A DNA stretch of 6,774 nt from Candidatus Berkelbacteria bacterium (GTDB lineage: Bacteria; Patescibacteriota; UBA1384; UBA12157; JAENIV01): NCBI GenBank assembly GCA_016844295.1, contig JAENIV010000057.1, forward strand, positions 1 through 6,774, given 5' to 3'. Within the stretch, counting starts at the first letter, position 1. Every line of letters begins with the position of its first letter. The notes beneath the pieces were generated by a model. It made no database searches, was not told the origin of the DNA, and was given only the letters and a program-made list of their open reading frames with translations. Shown piece by piece: positions 1 through 6,351 of this stretch. The position numbers were made by a program, and so were the translations under genes.

Positions 1-27
1 GATTTCTTTGGCGATTGGTTCGAACAC
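1..27 (-). CDS. Possible 5' end of an unidentified gene, cut by the window edge
   Basis: On the minus strand a GTG at 27-25 opens a frame (V/M-F-E-P-I-A-K-E-I) that stays open to the left edge. A very strong Shine-Dalgarno sequence, AAAAGGAGG, lies just upstream at 40-32, with a rather short 4-nt spacer. The secreted-protein gene ends 21 bp before this start, so the two could be co-transcribed. Nine codons are too few to name a product, and the call rests mainly on the ribosome binding site. It could be a chance GTG behind a decayed site. Confidence 0.35.
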
Positions 28-31
28 GATG

Positions 32-40
32 CCTCCTTTT
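32..40 (-). promoter_or_regulatory. Strong Shine-Dalgarno site for the left-edge gene
   Basis: Read on the minus strand this is AAAAGGAGG, a near-perfect anti-16S match, 4 nt before a GTG. It is the main support for a gene running off the left edge. It contrasts with the SD-less genes to the right of 1600. Confidence 0.45.
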
Positions 41-48
41 GACTAATT

Positions 49-1047
49 TTAATTTAGCCAATATAGACTCTCGTGTCTAATATACGGGGTACCGACCACC
101 GCATCCCAGGCACCATCGACATCCCGATCGTAGAACTTCCAAGCGGTGACGTCGGCCAGCCCGATGTTGCCGTAGATGACCTCATGCGTCTCACCGGAGG
201 TTCCGGCGACATTGACTGTCGCTATCGCCGAAACTGCCTGGGCAACACCGTCCACATAGACACACGTCTGTAACCAGTCGACCGTCGTTTCCTCAGTAGA
301 GGTCCAGGCGCCGGACGGTTCGGCCATGATGGTGGCGGCCGTGTAGACCGCGTTTGTTATTCCGAGCGGGTCGGTAACGTCTATCCGCCAGCCGGAGATC
401 TCGCTCTCGCCTAGGTCCCAGACGCCGTTGGCGTTGGAGTCGCGGAACTTGCGGTAGGTGATGGTCGGCGGGGTGTAGGGCTTGCCGCCCTTCACCTTGT
501 AGTTGTCCGTCTTCGACCAAGCCGGGATGAACCCGAACTTGCCCTTGCCGGGTGTGTACTTGCCTACCGGTGTCATCCACGCTTTATAGACACCACCCGG
601 GTTGGGGGTGTCGGCGTACGGCATCAACTGCACCGTAATCGCCCCGAGCCAGGAGTGGTCCTGATCGATGCCGGTGGCGTGGGTGCCGTACCACTTACCT
701 TTGTACTTGGTAAGAGTCGGCGCGGGGTAGACATAGTTGATGACCCCATACGCGTTGATATGAACTTTCCGGCTCGCGATCGGGTCAACCGAAAGCTTCG
801 TCTTGCCCGAGGGGTCGGTCACCTGAAAATAGTAGTCGCCTTCAGGTAGGCCAGCGGCAGTCGAGGGGGCATTCGGCCCCGGGCCACCATCGAGGTAGAC
901 ATCCTCTTTGGCCTGGTAGATGTTCGCGTTGACGCGATCGCCATTGACCGTCGTCGTGAAGATCGCCCCCGGCAAAGGTCCTGCCAGAGCTTGGGTTGTC
1001 AGCAAAAACAGCAAACCCGCTACAACTCCCAGTGCGGACATTCTCAT
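49..1047 (-). CDS. Secreted protein with SdrD_B-like repeat; C-terminal repeat truncated
   Basis: The 332-residue product begins with a signal peptide: MRM, a hydrophobic core at residues 5-19, and an ALA cleavage site near residue 22, so it is probably exported. Residues 24-190 form a conserved-looking domain with the motifs VYLDGGPGPNAP (50-61), FQVTDPSGK (74-82) and VQLMPYADTPNPGGVYK (139-155). I recall related secreted proteins of unknown function with these motifs. Residues 199-228 (KFRDSNANGVWD...GWRIDVTDP) resemble the start of an SdrD_B/Cna-B-like beta domain with an Asp-rich, possibly calcium-binding loop. A second copy starts at 303 (WKFYDRDVDGAWD) but stops after about 20 residues, so the gene appears cut short. 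The ATG at 1047 is preceded by AGGAG with 9-nt spacing; the ATG at 1041 is less well placed. GC content is far higher than in the rest of the window. Function is unknown; adhesion or a matrix role is only a guess. Confidence 0.8.
   Translation of the reverse strand: MRMSALGVVAGLLFLLTTQALAGPLPGAIFTTTVNGDRVNANIYQAKEDVYLDGGPGPNAPSTAAGLPEGDYYFQVTDPSGKTKLSVDPIASRKVHINAYGVINYVYPAPTLTKYKGKWYGTHATGIDQDHSWLGAITVQLMPYADTPNPGGVYKAWMTPVGKYTPGKGKFGFIPAWSKTDNYKVKGGKPYTPPTITYRKFRDSNANGVWDLGESEISGWRIDVTDPLGITNAVYTAATIMAEPSGAWTSTEETTVDWLQTCVYVDGVAQAVSAIATVNVAGTSGETHEVIYGNIGLADVTAWKFYDRDVDGAWDAVVGTPYIRHESLYWLN
62..84. repeat. Imperfect inverted repeat at the 3' end of the secreted-protein gene
   Basis: TATAGAC (62-68) pairs with GTCTA-TA (75-82) around a TCTCGT loop, with one bulged A at 80. 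It lies in the last codons of the minus-strand secreted-protein gene. Composition changes from GC-rich to AT-rich here, and the second protein repeat breaks off here. There is no T-run on the minus strand, so it is not a classical terminator. It could be a recombination or insertion scar, or chance. Confidence 0.4.
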
Positions 1048-1056
1048 GCTACCATT

Positions 1057-1061
1057 CTCCT
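1057..1061 (-). promoter_or_regulatory. Ribosome binding site of the secreted-protein gene
   Basis: AGGAG on the minus strand, 9 nt before the ATG at 1047 and 15 nt before the one at 1041, so it favours the first ATG. A stronger AAAGGAGG at 1120-1113 is followed by no usable start codon and is probably not functional for this gene. Confidence 0.55.
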
Positions 1062-1153
1062 GTTCCAGATTAACTGCTTACCTTCGGGACCAAACCCTAT
1101 CTCGTCGCTTTTCCTCCTTTCGATCGGATTGTCAAAAAATTTGAACTGGCAAT

Positions 1154-1182
1154 ATTATATAGAGAACTTATATAAAAGTCAA
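1154..1182 (-). promoter_or_regulatory. Sigma70-type promoter of the secreted-protein gene
   Basis: On the minus strand the -35 box is TTGACT (1182-1177) and the -10 box is TATAAT (1159-1154), separated by exactly 17 bp. Transcription should start near 1147, giving an untranslated leader of about 100 nt. The match is 11 of 12 consensus bases, the best promoter in the window. Confidence 0.75.
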
Positions 1183-1363
1183 TAAATTTACGTCGCAATG
1201 TCGCGTTTCGAAAAACAATTAGTATGGGACAGTTCTCTTTTGATCTTTTAATTTGTTATTTTGTTAAATTGTATTTTATTTTTTGTTTTTCGTGAGCTGA
1301 TTTAGCGAAAAAGCTCCACAATTTCTAATGCGGTAAATATATTATTAGAGTTCCATCCCCACT

Positions 1364-1388
1364 TGGGCTGGTCACCAAAACAAGCCCA
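1364..1388. repeat. Hairpin: 6-bp inverted repeat TGGGCT/AGCCCA
   Basis: TGGGCT (1364-1369) and AGCCCA (1383-1388) are perfect inverse complements around a 13-nt loop that itself contains GGTCACC. No T-tract follows on either strand, so it is not an intrinsic terminator by itself. It sits 12 bp from the terminator at 1401-1420. On the recQ transcript it would lie downstream of that terminator. Confidence 0.4.
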
Positions 1389-1397
1389 TTTAGCACC

Positions 1398-1420
1398 AAA
1401 AAAGACCCAAAACGGTCTTT
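1398..1420 (-). terminator. Rho-independent terminator downstream of recQ
   Basis: On the minus strand AAAGACC (1420-1414), loop GTTTTG and GGTCTTT (1407-1401) make a perfect 7-bp stem ending in a run of six T (1403-1398). It lies about 230 bp beyond the recQ stop, in the right orientation to end that transcript. The stem is symmetric, but the plus strand has no clean T-run directly after it, so I assign it to the minus strand. Confidence 0.7.
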
Positions 1421-1648
1421 CCTGTCTTTTCCTACTTCTTATACTCATTTTTGCCTAATTAAAAAGTTCCACTTTCTAAATGGAGGGACATTCGGGTCTA
1501 GAACCTTTTAGCTCTTTTAACACCTCTTATAGTAGAATACTGGATTTCCGGGCTATTTTCAACGGTTCAGGGGTAAATGATACAAATGTTACACTATAAG
1601 GGTGTCTCATTTTGGACAAAATCTATTTACTAATTCCACTATTCCCCA

Positions 1649-3157
1649 TCAGCTGATCGATAATGCCGGCTCCCTCTTTAAAAAGATTCGGACGATCCTC
1701 AACCTTAGGAAGAAAGATCTGCTCTTTGATTCTAAGCCAACTTTAGTAAGAAGCTTTTTTGCGACTAAAATATTGATGAGTTTCTTGATTTGTATATCGG
1801 AAAAATTATTGACGATACCAAAGACAGATAATTTCTCATGTCCTCGTTCTTTGACTACTTTGTTATTTTCACCTCGCAATATTTTAGCGATATAACCGGT
1901 ACCGAAACGCTGGCCGGTTTTTAAAACAGCGGAAATAATTTTTTGAGTAATTTCAGTGGCATTAAATTCTTCGTGGGTCGCAAGGCAGATATCACAATTG
2001 TTACATTTTTCATCATTTTTTTCGCCAAAATAGTTGAGAAGGTGTCCTCGGCGACAAGTATATATCTCACAGTAATCAAGCATTTCCTTCAACTTTATTT
2101 GAGCTTTTTGTCTTTCATTCTCATCTTCAATTTGGTTAATAAAAAAGTCCTGCTTTATTTTATCGCCATAAGAATAAAAAAGGACACACTTGCTTGGCAA
2201 CCCATCGCGACCAGCCCGACCGGTTTCCTGATAATACCCTTCAATTGTTTTGGGTAAATCATAGTGAATAACAAGACGAACATCGGGCTTATCTATGCCC
2301 ATGCCAAAAGCGATGGTGGCGACGATGATCGGCACTTTATCGTGGATAAATTTATCTTGCGTCACTCGTCTGCATTCACTGCTGAGCCCGGCGTGATATG
2401 GCAGAGCATCATAACCCTCGCTCGTGATATCTGAAGCCAATGACTCAGTGTCTTTGCGCGAAAAGCAGTAGATTATGACAGATTTATCTTTGTATTCTTT
2501 AAGATAATTTAAGAGTTTCGAGTAGGATTGTCTTTTGGGTTCAACCTGATAAGTTAGATTTGGCCGATTGAAACTTGTAATAAAGGTTTTGGCTTTCTCT
2601 AATCTTAATTGATTGATAATATCTTGCCGTACTCTTTGCGTAGCCGTTGCTGTTAATGCAACAACTGGAGTTTTGGGAAAATCGGCTCGAAGTAGCGCCA
2701 AATTGCGATAATCCGGCCGAAAATCGTGTCCCCACTCGGAAATACAGTGGGCTTCATCGACAGCAATTAAACTTATATTTAGAGTTTTCAGGAACTGGCG
2801 AAATGAAGTGATGGATAGCCGCTCGGGCGCCAAATAAAGTAATTTAACTTCACCACTACGAACACTATCTTCTATATTTTTAATTTCGGTGGGACTTTGA
2901 CTACTATTAATAAATTCGGCACAAATACCATTGGTTTTTAGTGCATCAACTTGATCTTTCATTAGAGCAATTAAGGGAGAGATTACTAGTGTGATTCCGG
3001 GCAATTTCAATGCTGGCAATTGGTAGCAAAGCGATTTGCCACCACCAGTCGGCATCAGGACAAGCGAATCTTTTTGCGCCATAATATTATCAATTATCTC
3101 AGCCTGTCCCAGCCGAAATTGACCATAACCAAAATGTTTTTTCAATAATAAAAGCAT
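1649..3157 (-). CDS. recQ: RecQ-family ATP-dependent 3'-5' DNA helicase, short form without HRDC
   Basis: 502 residues with the full RecQ core: motif 0 (QFRLGQ, 13-18), Walker A MPTGGGKS (35-42), DEAH (134-137), the RecQ aromatic loop CISEWGHDFRP (138-148), TATAT (169-173), motif V (FGMGIDKPD, 284-292) and motif VI QETGRAGRD (310-318). The zinc subdomain has C368 and CNNCDIC (C385, C388, C391). An RQC winged helix follows (about 400-480, with GQRFGTGYIAKILRG). RecQ helicases unwind forks, D-loops and duplex DNA in recombination and repair. No HRDC domain is present, so the protein is shorter than E. coli-type RecQ (about 600). The last 25 residues look unlike a RecQ tail, and an adjacent frame is open there, so a frameshift or degraded 3' end is possible. 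No Shine-Dalgarno sequence precedes the ATG, and a -10 box sits 6 bp upstream, so the mRNA may be leaderless. It diverges from the primase-helicase gene. Confidence 0.93.
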   Translation of the reverse strand: MLLLLKKHFGYGQFRLGQAEIIDNIMAQKDSLVLMPTGGGKSLCYQLPALKLPGITLVISPLIALMKDQVDALKTNGICAEFINSSQSPTEIKNIEDSVRSGEVKLLYLAPERLSITSFRQFLKTLNISLIAVDEAHCISEWGHDFRPDYRNLALLRADFPKTPVVALTATATQRVRQDIINQLRLEKAKTFITSFNRPNLTYQVEPKRQSYSKLLNYLKEYKDKSVIIYCFSRKDTESLASDITSEGYDALPYHAGLSSECRRVTQDKFIHDKVPIIVATIAFGMGIDKPDVRLVIHYDLPKTIEGYYQETGRAGRDGLPSKCVLFYSYGDKIKQDFFINQIEDENERQKAQIKLKEMLDYCEIYTCRRGHLLNYFGEKNDEKCNNCDICLATHEEFNATEITQKIISAVLKTGQRFGTGYIAKILRGENNKVVKERGHEKLSVFGIVNNFSDIQIKKLINILVAKKLLTKVGLESKSRSFFLRLRIVRIFLKREPALSIS

Positions 3158-3163
3158 AACTTA

Positions 3164-3192
3164 ATTATGCCAAAATTGGGTTTAGCTAACAA
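3164..3192 (-). promoter_or_regulatory. recQ promoter with extended -10, predicting a leaderless mRNA
   Basis: On the minus strand the -35 box is TTGTTA (3192-3187). After 17 bp comes CATAAT (3169-3164), preceded by TGG, which makes an extended -10. Only 6 bp (TAAGTT) separate the -10 box from the ATG at 3157, so the predicted transcription start falls on or next to the start codon. The absence of any Shine-Dalgarno sequence agrees with leaderless translation. Confidence 0.55.
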
Positions 3193-3203
3193 GCATAAGT
3201 ACT

Positions 3204-3232
3204 TTGACAATCAGCTATTAATTGTCTATGAT
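3204..3232 (+). promoter_or_regulatory. Sigma70-type promoter of the primase-helicase gene
   Basis: TTGACA (3204-3209, perfect -35), a 17-bp spacer and TATGAT (3227-3232, 5 of 6). The predicted start is near 3239, giving a leader of about 33 nt. The leader has only a weak GAGA (3261-3264) as ribosome binding site before the ATG at 3272. The -35 box lies 11 bp from the divergent recQ -35 box, so the two promoters are back to back. Confidence 0.7.
3206..3226. promoter_or_regulatory. Candidate operator: inverted repeat inside the primase-helicase promoter
   Basis: GACAAT (3206-3211) and ATTGTC (3221-3226) are perfect inverse complements around 9 bp. The left arm overlaps the -35 box and the right arm abuts the -10 box, a typical place for a dimeric repressor to block RNA polymerase. 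It is 14 bp from the recQ -35 box and could affect both genes. It matches no LexA box that I know. Six-base arms in AT-rich DNA can arise by chance. Confidence 0.4.
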
Positions 3233-3271
3233 TGGCCTAAAGTTAAGGTAACCTACAAATGAGACAGTGAT

Positions 3272-5440
3272 ATGATTGAACTCACCAACCAAGAGAAAAT
3301 TAATTTATACCAAAATCTTTTTAGAGGTCGCGGGGATGTTTTTGCGGTTCGTTGGCAAAGTGCCGATGGTATTCGGAAGGGTTACACGCCAGTTTGTGTG
3401 AATGAATGGAAGCCAGGATTGTGTCTGAAATTAGAGCACGGTCGTTGTCGCGATTGTGCAAATAAGCATTATGCAGTCTGGAATGATTTTTATTTAGCCA
3501 AACATCTTGCCGGTCAAAAAGCTTATGGCACTTACCCGCTGTTGGCAGATGGCAATTCGTATTTTTTGGCAGTAGATTTTGATGGTGAAAATTGGCACAA
3601 AGATGCGTTAAAATTTGTCAAAATTTGCAAAGAAAATAATATTAAAACATACATTGAAAGATCTAACTCTGGCAATGGTTGCCATTTTTGGTTTTTCTTT
3701 AATAATAGCTACCCTGCCGAGAAAAGCCGTTTGATTTTTCAAACATTACTCGAGAAAGCACATCTTATTAATCAATTTGATAAAGATGCCAGTTTTGATC
3801 GGATTTTCCCTTGTCAGGACTCAATTAAGGAAGATGGTCTCGGTAATCTCATAATGTTGCCTCTCCAAGGTTCGGCTCGAGCATTAGGAAATACCATTTT
3901 TATTAACATCGAAAAGATAGAACCATTTGATGATCAATGGCGGTATCTAAAACATATCCAAAAAATCGAAACCCAATTTTTAGACAAGCTTTATAACAAA
4001 TTGTTTGGTATTCAAGCAGACGCGGTGCACGACAAAAGCCAAAAATTACGCATTGAGATTGCCAATAAATTAATTTTACATGGTAATAACCTACCTAGTT
4101 CTTTGGTCGGGTTTCTTAAAGAAAATTTAAATTTTACCAATCCTGAATATATTATCAAAAAACGGATAGGCGTTTCTACTTATAATCTTGAAAAATATTT
4201 TAATTTAATCGATTCGAAGCCAAATCAAACCGAACTTCCGAGAGGATTCTTGAGCGAGCTATTACGACTCTTGGGTGAACAAAATATTTCTTATCAAATT
4301 AAAGATGGTCGAGTAAAGTTGAAAAAGGTGAGGTTTGATTCCACCCTTAAACTTCTTGAATATCAACAAAAGGCAATGCGAGACCTTTTGCTCAACGAGC
4401 AGGGAATCTTAGTAGCGTCACCAGGTTCTGGCAAAACAATTATTGGCCTCGCATTGATAGCTCGGCTGGAACAACCAACTCTTATCCTAACTCACAAAAG
4501 GCAGATCTTTAACCAATGGATAGAACGAATCGAAAGCTTCTTAAATATTCCCAAGAAAGAAATTGGACAAATTTGTTCAGTCAAGAAGCAAGTTGGCTCT
4601 AAAATTACTGTCGCCATGATTCAAACGCTCTATCGGATGGATCTAAAAGATATGAGGCAAAAATTCGGTTTGCTCTTAGTCGATGAATGCCACCATATGC
4701 CGGCCAAAATGTTTCGCCAGGTAATTACTCAGTTTAATTCCTATTATTTATATGGTCTAACTGCCACTCCTGAACGTAAATACAAAGATGAAAGATTAAT
4801 TTTTGTTTATCTTGGAGATATCCTACATCAAATCGAGACCATTCCGAATCAAAGCTCTCAAACAAAAAACCCTGTCCATAATAAAAATGGTCTCGAGGTT
4901 ATAATTACAGAAACCAAATTCAACATTCCGTTTAAAGTCACCTTGAACAATTCGCAATTATTACTGAAATGTTTAATTTTCGATACTCAAAGAAATCAAC
5001 AAATTTGTGCGGATATCGTTAATGAGTCCAAGAACGGTTCAAAATGTCTGGTTCTCACTGAAAGGAAGGAACATACCGAAGTTTTGAATGCCTATCTAAG
5101 TAAAGAGATTGAAACAATTGTTTTAACCGGAGAGCTAACTGCTAAAAAGAAAAAGGAAAGATTCGAACAAATACAATCGGGCCATTTTCAAGTGCTTATT
5201 GCTACGGGTCAACTTTTGGGTGAAGGTACTGATATTAGCTCATTGGACTGTTTATTTTTGGTTTATCCGTGTTCATTCTCTGGCAAACTGACGCAATATA
5301 TTGGCAGGATTACACGAAAGTTTAATGAAGATGTTAGCGGCAAAATTTATGATTATCGTGATTCTAAAATTGACTATTTAGACAGAATATTCAAAAGAAG
5401 AATGTCATATTATAAAAAGAATAAACTAAAAATATTGTAA
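3272..5440 (+). CDS. TOTE-type AEP primase/polymerase fused to XPB-like SF2 helicase
   Basis: 722 residues in two halves. The N-terminal half (about 1-215) is an archaeo-eukaryotic primase of the TOTE conflict-system type. It has a cysteine cluster C42, C51, C59, C62 (likely zinc-binding), YPLLADG (88-94), catalytic FLAVDFDG (D102, D104), ERSNSGNGCHFW (129-140, with H138), SFDRIFP (D176) and GLGNLIMLPLQ (189-199). A linker with LPRGFLSELLRLLG (322-335) is also typical of the family. The C-terminal half is an ERCC3/XPB-like helicase: Walker A ASPGSGKT (382-389), DECHH (471-475), LTATPER (496-502), GEGTDI (650-655) and motif VI QYIGRITR (675-682). Known family properties suggest nucleotide polymerisation or priming coupled to DNA or RNA translocation. 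Relatives are often annotated only as DEAD/DEAH helicase or restriction subunit R. No nuclease domain is visible. All key residues are intact and the end matches the family, so it looks complete. It diverges from recQ. Confidence 0.9.
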   Translation: MIELTNQEKINLYQNLFRGRGDVFAVRWQSADGIRKGYTPVCVNEWKPGLCLKLEHGRCRDCANKHYAVWNDFYLAKHLAGQKAYGTYPLLADGNSYFLAVDFDGENWHKDALKFVKICKENNIKTYIERSNSGNGCHFWFFFNNSYPAEKSRLIFQTLLEKAHLINQFDKDASFDRIFPCQDSIKEDGLGNLIMLPLQGSARALGNTIFINIEKIEPFDDQWRYLKHIQKIETQFLDKLYNKLFGIQADAVHDKSQKLRIEIANKLILHGNNLPSSLVGFLKENLNFTNPEYIIKKRIGVSTYNLEKYFNLIDSKPNQTELPRGFLSELLRLLGEQNISYQIKDGRVKLKKVRFDSTLKLLEYQQKAMRDLLLNEQGILVASPGSGKTIIGLALIARLEQPTLILTHKRQIFNQWIERIESFLNIPKKEIGQICSVKKQVGSKITVAMIQTLYRMDLKDMRQKFGLLLVDECHHMPAKMFRQVITQFNSYYLYGLTATPERKYKDERLIFVYLGDILHQIETIPNQSSQTKNPVHNKNGLEVIITETKFNIPFKVTLNNSQLLLKCLIFDTQRNQQICADIVNESKNGSKCLVLTERKEHTEVLNAYLSKEIETIVLTGELTAKKKKERFEQIQSGHFQVLIATGQLLGEGTDISSLDCLFLVYPCSFSGKLTQYIGRITRKFNEDVSGKIYDYRDSKIDYLDRIFKRRMSYYKKNKLKIL

Positions 5441-5442
5441 TA

Positions 5443-5460
5443 TTCAACTTGTTTGTTGAA
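5443..5460 (+). repeat. Perfect 6-bp hairpin overlapping the terminator
   Basis: TTCAAC (5443-5448) and GTTGAA (5455-5460) pair around TTGTTT, starting 3 bp after the primase-helicase stop. It shares its right arm and loop with the hairpin at 5450-5470, so the two structures exclude each other. This arrangement resembles an antiterminator/terminator pair but could be accidental. Confidence 0.4.
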
Positions 5461-5478
5461 CCAGCAAACATTTACTTT
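5450..5478 (+). terminator. Probable intrinsic terminator of the primase-helicase gene
   Basis: TGTTTGTTG (5450-5458) pairs with CAGCAAACA (5462-5470) through nine pairs, one of them T-G, closing a 3-nt AAC loop. TTTACTTT follows, an interrupted T-tract. It begins 10 bp after the stop codon. The stem is AT-rich, so termination may be partial. The tail overlaps the -35 region of the next promoter. Confidence 0.5.
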
Positions 5479-5500
5479 GTCCGGCGGTAAGATATATAAT
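5471..5500 (+). promoter_or_regulatory. Promoter of the GHKL ATPase gene, predicting a leaderless mRNA
   Basis: TATAAT (5495-5500) is a perfect -10 box with TTTACT (5471-5476, 4 of 6) 18 bp upstream. The ATG at 5508 lies 7 bp after the -10 box, so transcription should start at or one base before the start codon. No Shine-Dalgarno sequence is present, which agrees with a leaderless message. The promoter makes this gene independent of the primase-helicase transcript. Confidence 0.6.
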
Positions 5501-5507
5501 ACAGTCA

Positions 5508-6329
5508 ATGGTTAACTTTAATTTTGAAAATATTTATAAGAACTATGAATTATTTATTCATGGGCCAAAGATCGATTTGGCTAAGGTGACTTTTATTGAT
5601 CCTTGGGGCATTGCCTTGCTCTGCCTCAACATTGCCGAAAATCACACTAAGCCCGGCTTTGATTTTATATTACCAAAAGATATTGACGCACTTCATTATC
5701 TAAAAAGAACCCATCTAGATCGTTTTCTCGAGGAGCTCGGACTGATAAAATATGCTCGACTATTTGATGCTGTCCAAATCAATGAGAGAGAAAATCTTAA
5801 TGTCCACGAAATTTATCATTGCCCAACCCAAGATATATTTGGGGCCAGGCTCAATAAGTTTTACATGATGTTCGAGCACTGCGGTCTGGATGATGGTCAA
5901 GCCGGATATATGACTGGTATTCTTGGAGAAATCGGCAATAATGTTTTTGATCATAATCTTGGAAATTGGCCGATAGATGTAACCGGGGCCATCATTGTCG
6001 GTCAAGCCTATCCCAAAAAGCACGAACTCGAGATTATCGTAGCCGACCCCGGGATTGGTTTTAAACAGTCCCTGCGCAGAAAAGATCCGAACTTGAAGAA
6101 TCAAATTGAAGCCATTGAATTAGCTTTGAAAGAAGGTGTGAGTGGTCGGATTGAAGAAAAACGAGGAAACGGTTTGAAATGCGTTCAAGACTGGACATTT
6201 AACGAATTATCCGGTATGATAAAAATTCAATCTTACGACGGCTTGGTTATTGCCAGTAAAAAAGAACTGAGGAGCCAGACCGTTCCAGCGATTCTAGGAA
6301 CAATTGTTGGTGTAAAGATTTCGTATTAA
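5508..6329 (+). CDS. STAS-like / GHKL ATPase fusion (anti-sigma-kinase-like)
   Basis: 273 residues. The N-terminal part (about 1-95) has a STAS-like strand and helix, KVTFIDPWGIALLCLNIAE (26-44). Residues 115-273 form a GHKL (Bergerat-fold) ATPase: N box GEIGNNVFDH (140-149; E141, N145, H149), G1 box VADPGIGF (178-185; D180, G182, G184), G2 box GNGL (220-223) and a final GTIVGVKI strand (264-271). The ATP-binding residues are intact. There is no histidine-phosphorylation helix, sensor domain or membrane segment, so it is not a standard two-component kinase. It more closely resembles cytoplasmic SpoIIAB/RsbW-like ATPases, which switch partners with STAS proteins. The next gene encodes a STAS-like DUF4325 protein 22 bp downstream, a pairing that fits such a switch. 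The target is unknown and no sigma factor lies in the window. Regulating the upstream primase-helicase is inference only. Confidence 0.85.
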   Translation: MVNFNFENIYKNYELFIHGPKIDLAKVTFIDPWGIALLCLNIAENHTKPGFDFILPKDIDALHYLKRTHLDRFLEELGLIKYARLFDAVQINERENLNVHEIYHCPTQDIFGARLNKFYMMFEHCGLDDGQAGYMTGILGEIGNNVFDHNLGNWPIDVTGAIIVGQAYPKKHELEIIVADPGIGFKQSLRRKDPNLKNQIEAIELALKEGVSGRIEEKRGNGLKCVQDWTFNELSGMIKIQSYDGLVIASKKELRSQTVPAILGTIVGVKISY

Positions 6330-6338
6330 TGGTAAAAT
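6330..6338 (+). promoter_or_regulatory. Possible extended -10 element before the DUF4325 gene
   Basis: TGG followed by TAAAAT (6333-6338) matches an extended -10 (TGn-TATAAT, 5 of 6), directly after the GHKL stop codon. No good -35 box is visible. A start near 6345 would leave 7 nt before the ATG at 6352. It could be an internal promoter, or chance in AT-rich DNA with the gene read from the upstream promoter. Confidence 0.25.
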
Positions 6339-6351
6339 AGTGATAAAGACA

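Larger units (their letters stand above)
1183..1648. other. 466-bp intergenic region without a convincing gene
   Basis: This AT-rich stretch (notably 1235-1300) separates the secreted-protein promoter from the recQ 3' end. It holds a hairpin (1364-1388) and an intrinsic terminator (1401-1420). The longest notable frame I read is 39 codons (1480-1599, plus), with no ribosome binding site or recognisable product. A segment around 1465-1490 (GTTCCACTTTC...GGAGGGAC) forms a mismatched stem and could be a decayed mobile-element end, but I cannot identify it. Confidence 0.55.

Noticed and set aside
293..580. Other open frames inside the GC-rich gene on both strands (for example 293-580 minus and 655-849 plus).
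   Set aside because: They overlap a gene with a signal peptide, promoter and ribosome binding site. High GC content lengthens spurious frames, and their products are arginine-rich and low in information.
1060..1147. Possible riboswitch in the leader of the secreted-protein gene; it contains CGAAAGG, GGAAAAGC and a GGG-TTTGGT-CCC stem, loosely recalling a GEMM-I (c-di-GMP-I) aptamer.
   Set aside because: The conserved GCAAAGCC-type core and the closing helix of GEMM-I are absent, and I could build no consistent fold. A covariance-model search would decide.
1460..1500. Mismatched stem GTTCCACTTTC...GGAGGGAC that might be the end of an insertion sequence.
   Set aside because: I found no matching terminal repeat elsewhere in the window, no transposase remnant and no target duplication.
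1480..1599. 39-codon open frame on the plus strand in the 1183-1648 gap (MEGHSGLEPF...).
   Set aside because: It has no ribosome binding site, no good promoter and no recognisable motif, and is short enough to be chance.
1601..1615. GTGTCTCATTT at 1601 is the inverse complement of AAATGAGACA(G) at 3258-3267, suggesting paired element ends around recQ.
   Set aside because: The match is only about 9-10 bases and does not extend. One copy lies in the leader of the primase-helicase gene. Chance is likely.
1602..1895. 97-codon plus-strand frame opposite the recQ 3' end, starting at 1602.
   Set aside because: It lies mostly antisense to conserved recQ coding sequence and has no family resemblance. 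It is a shadow frame.
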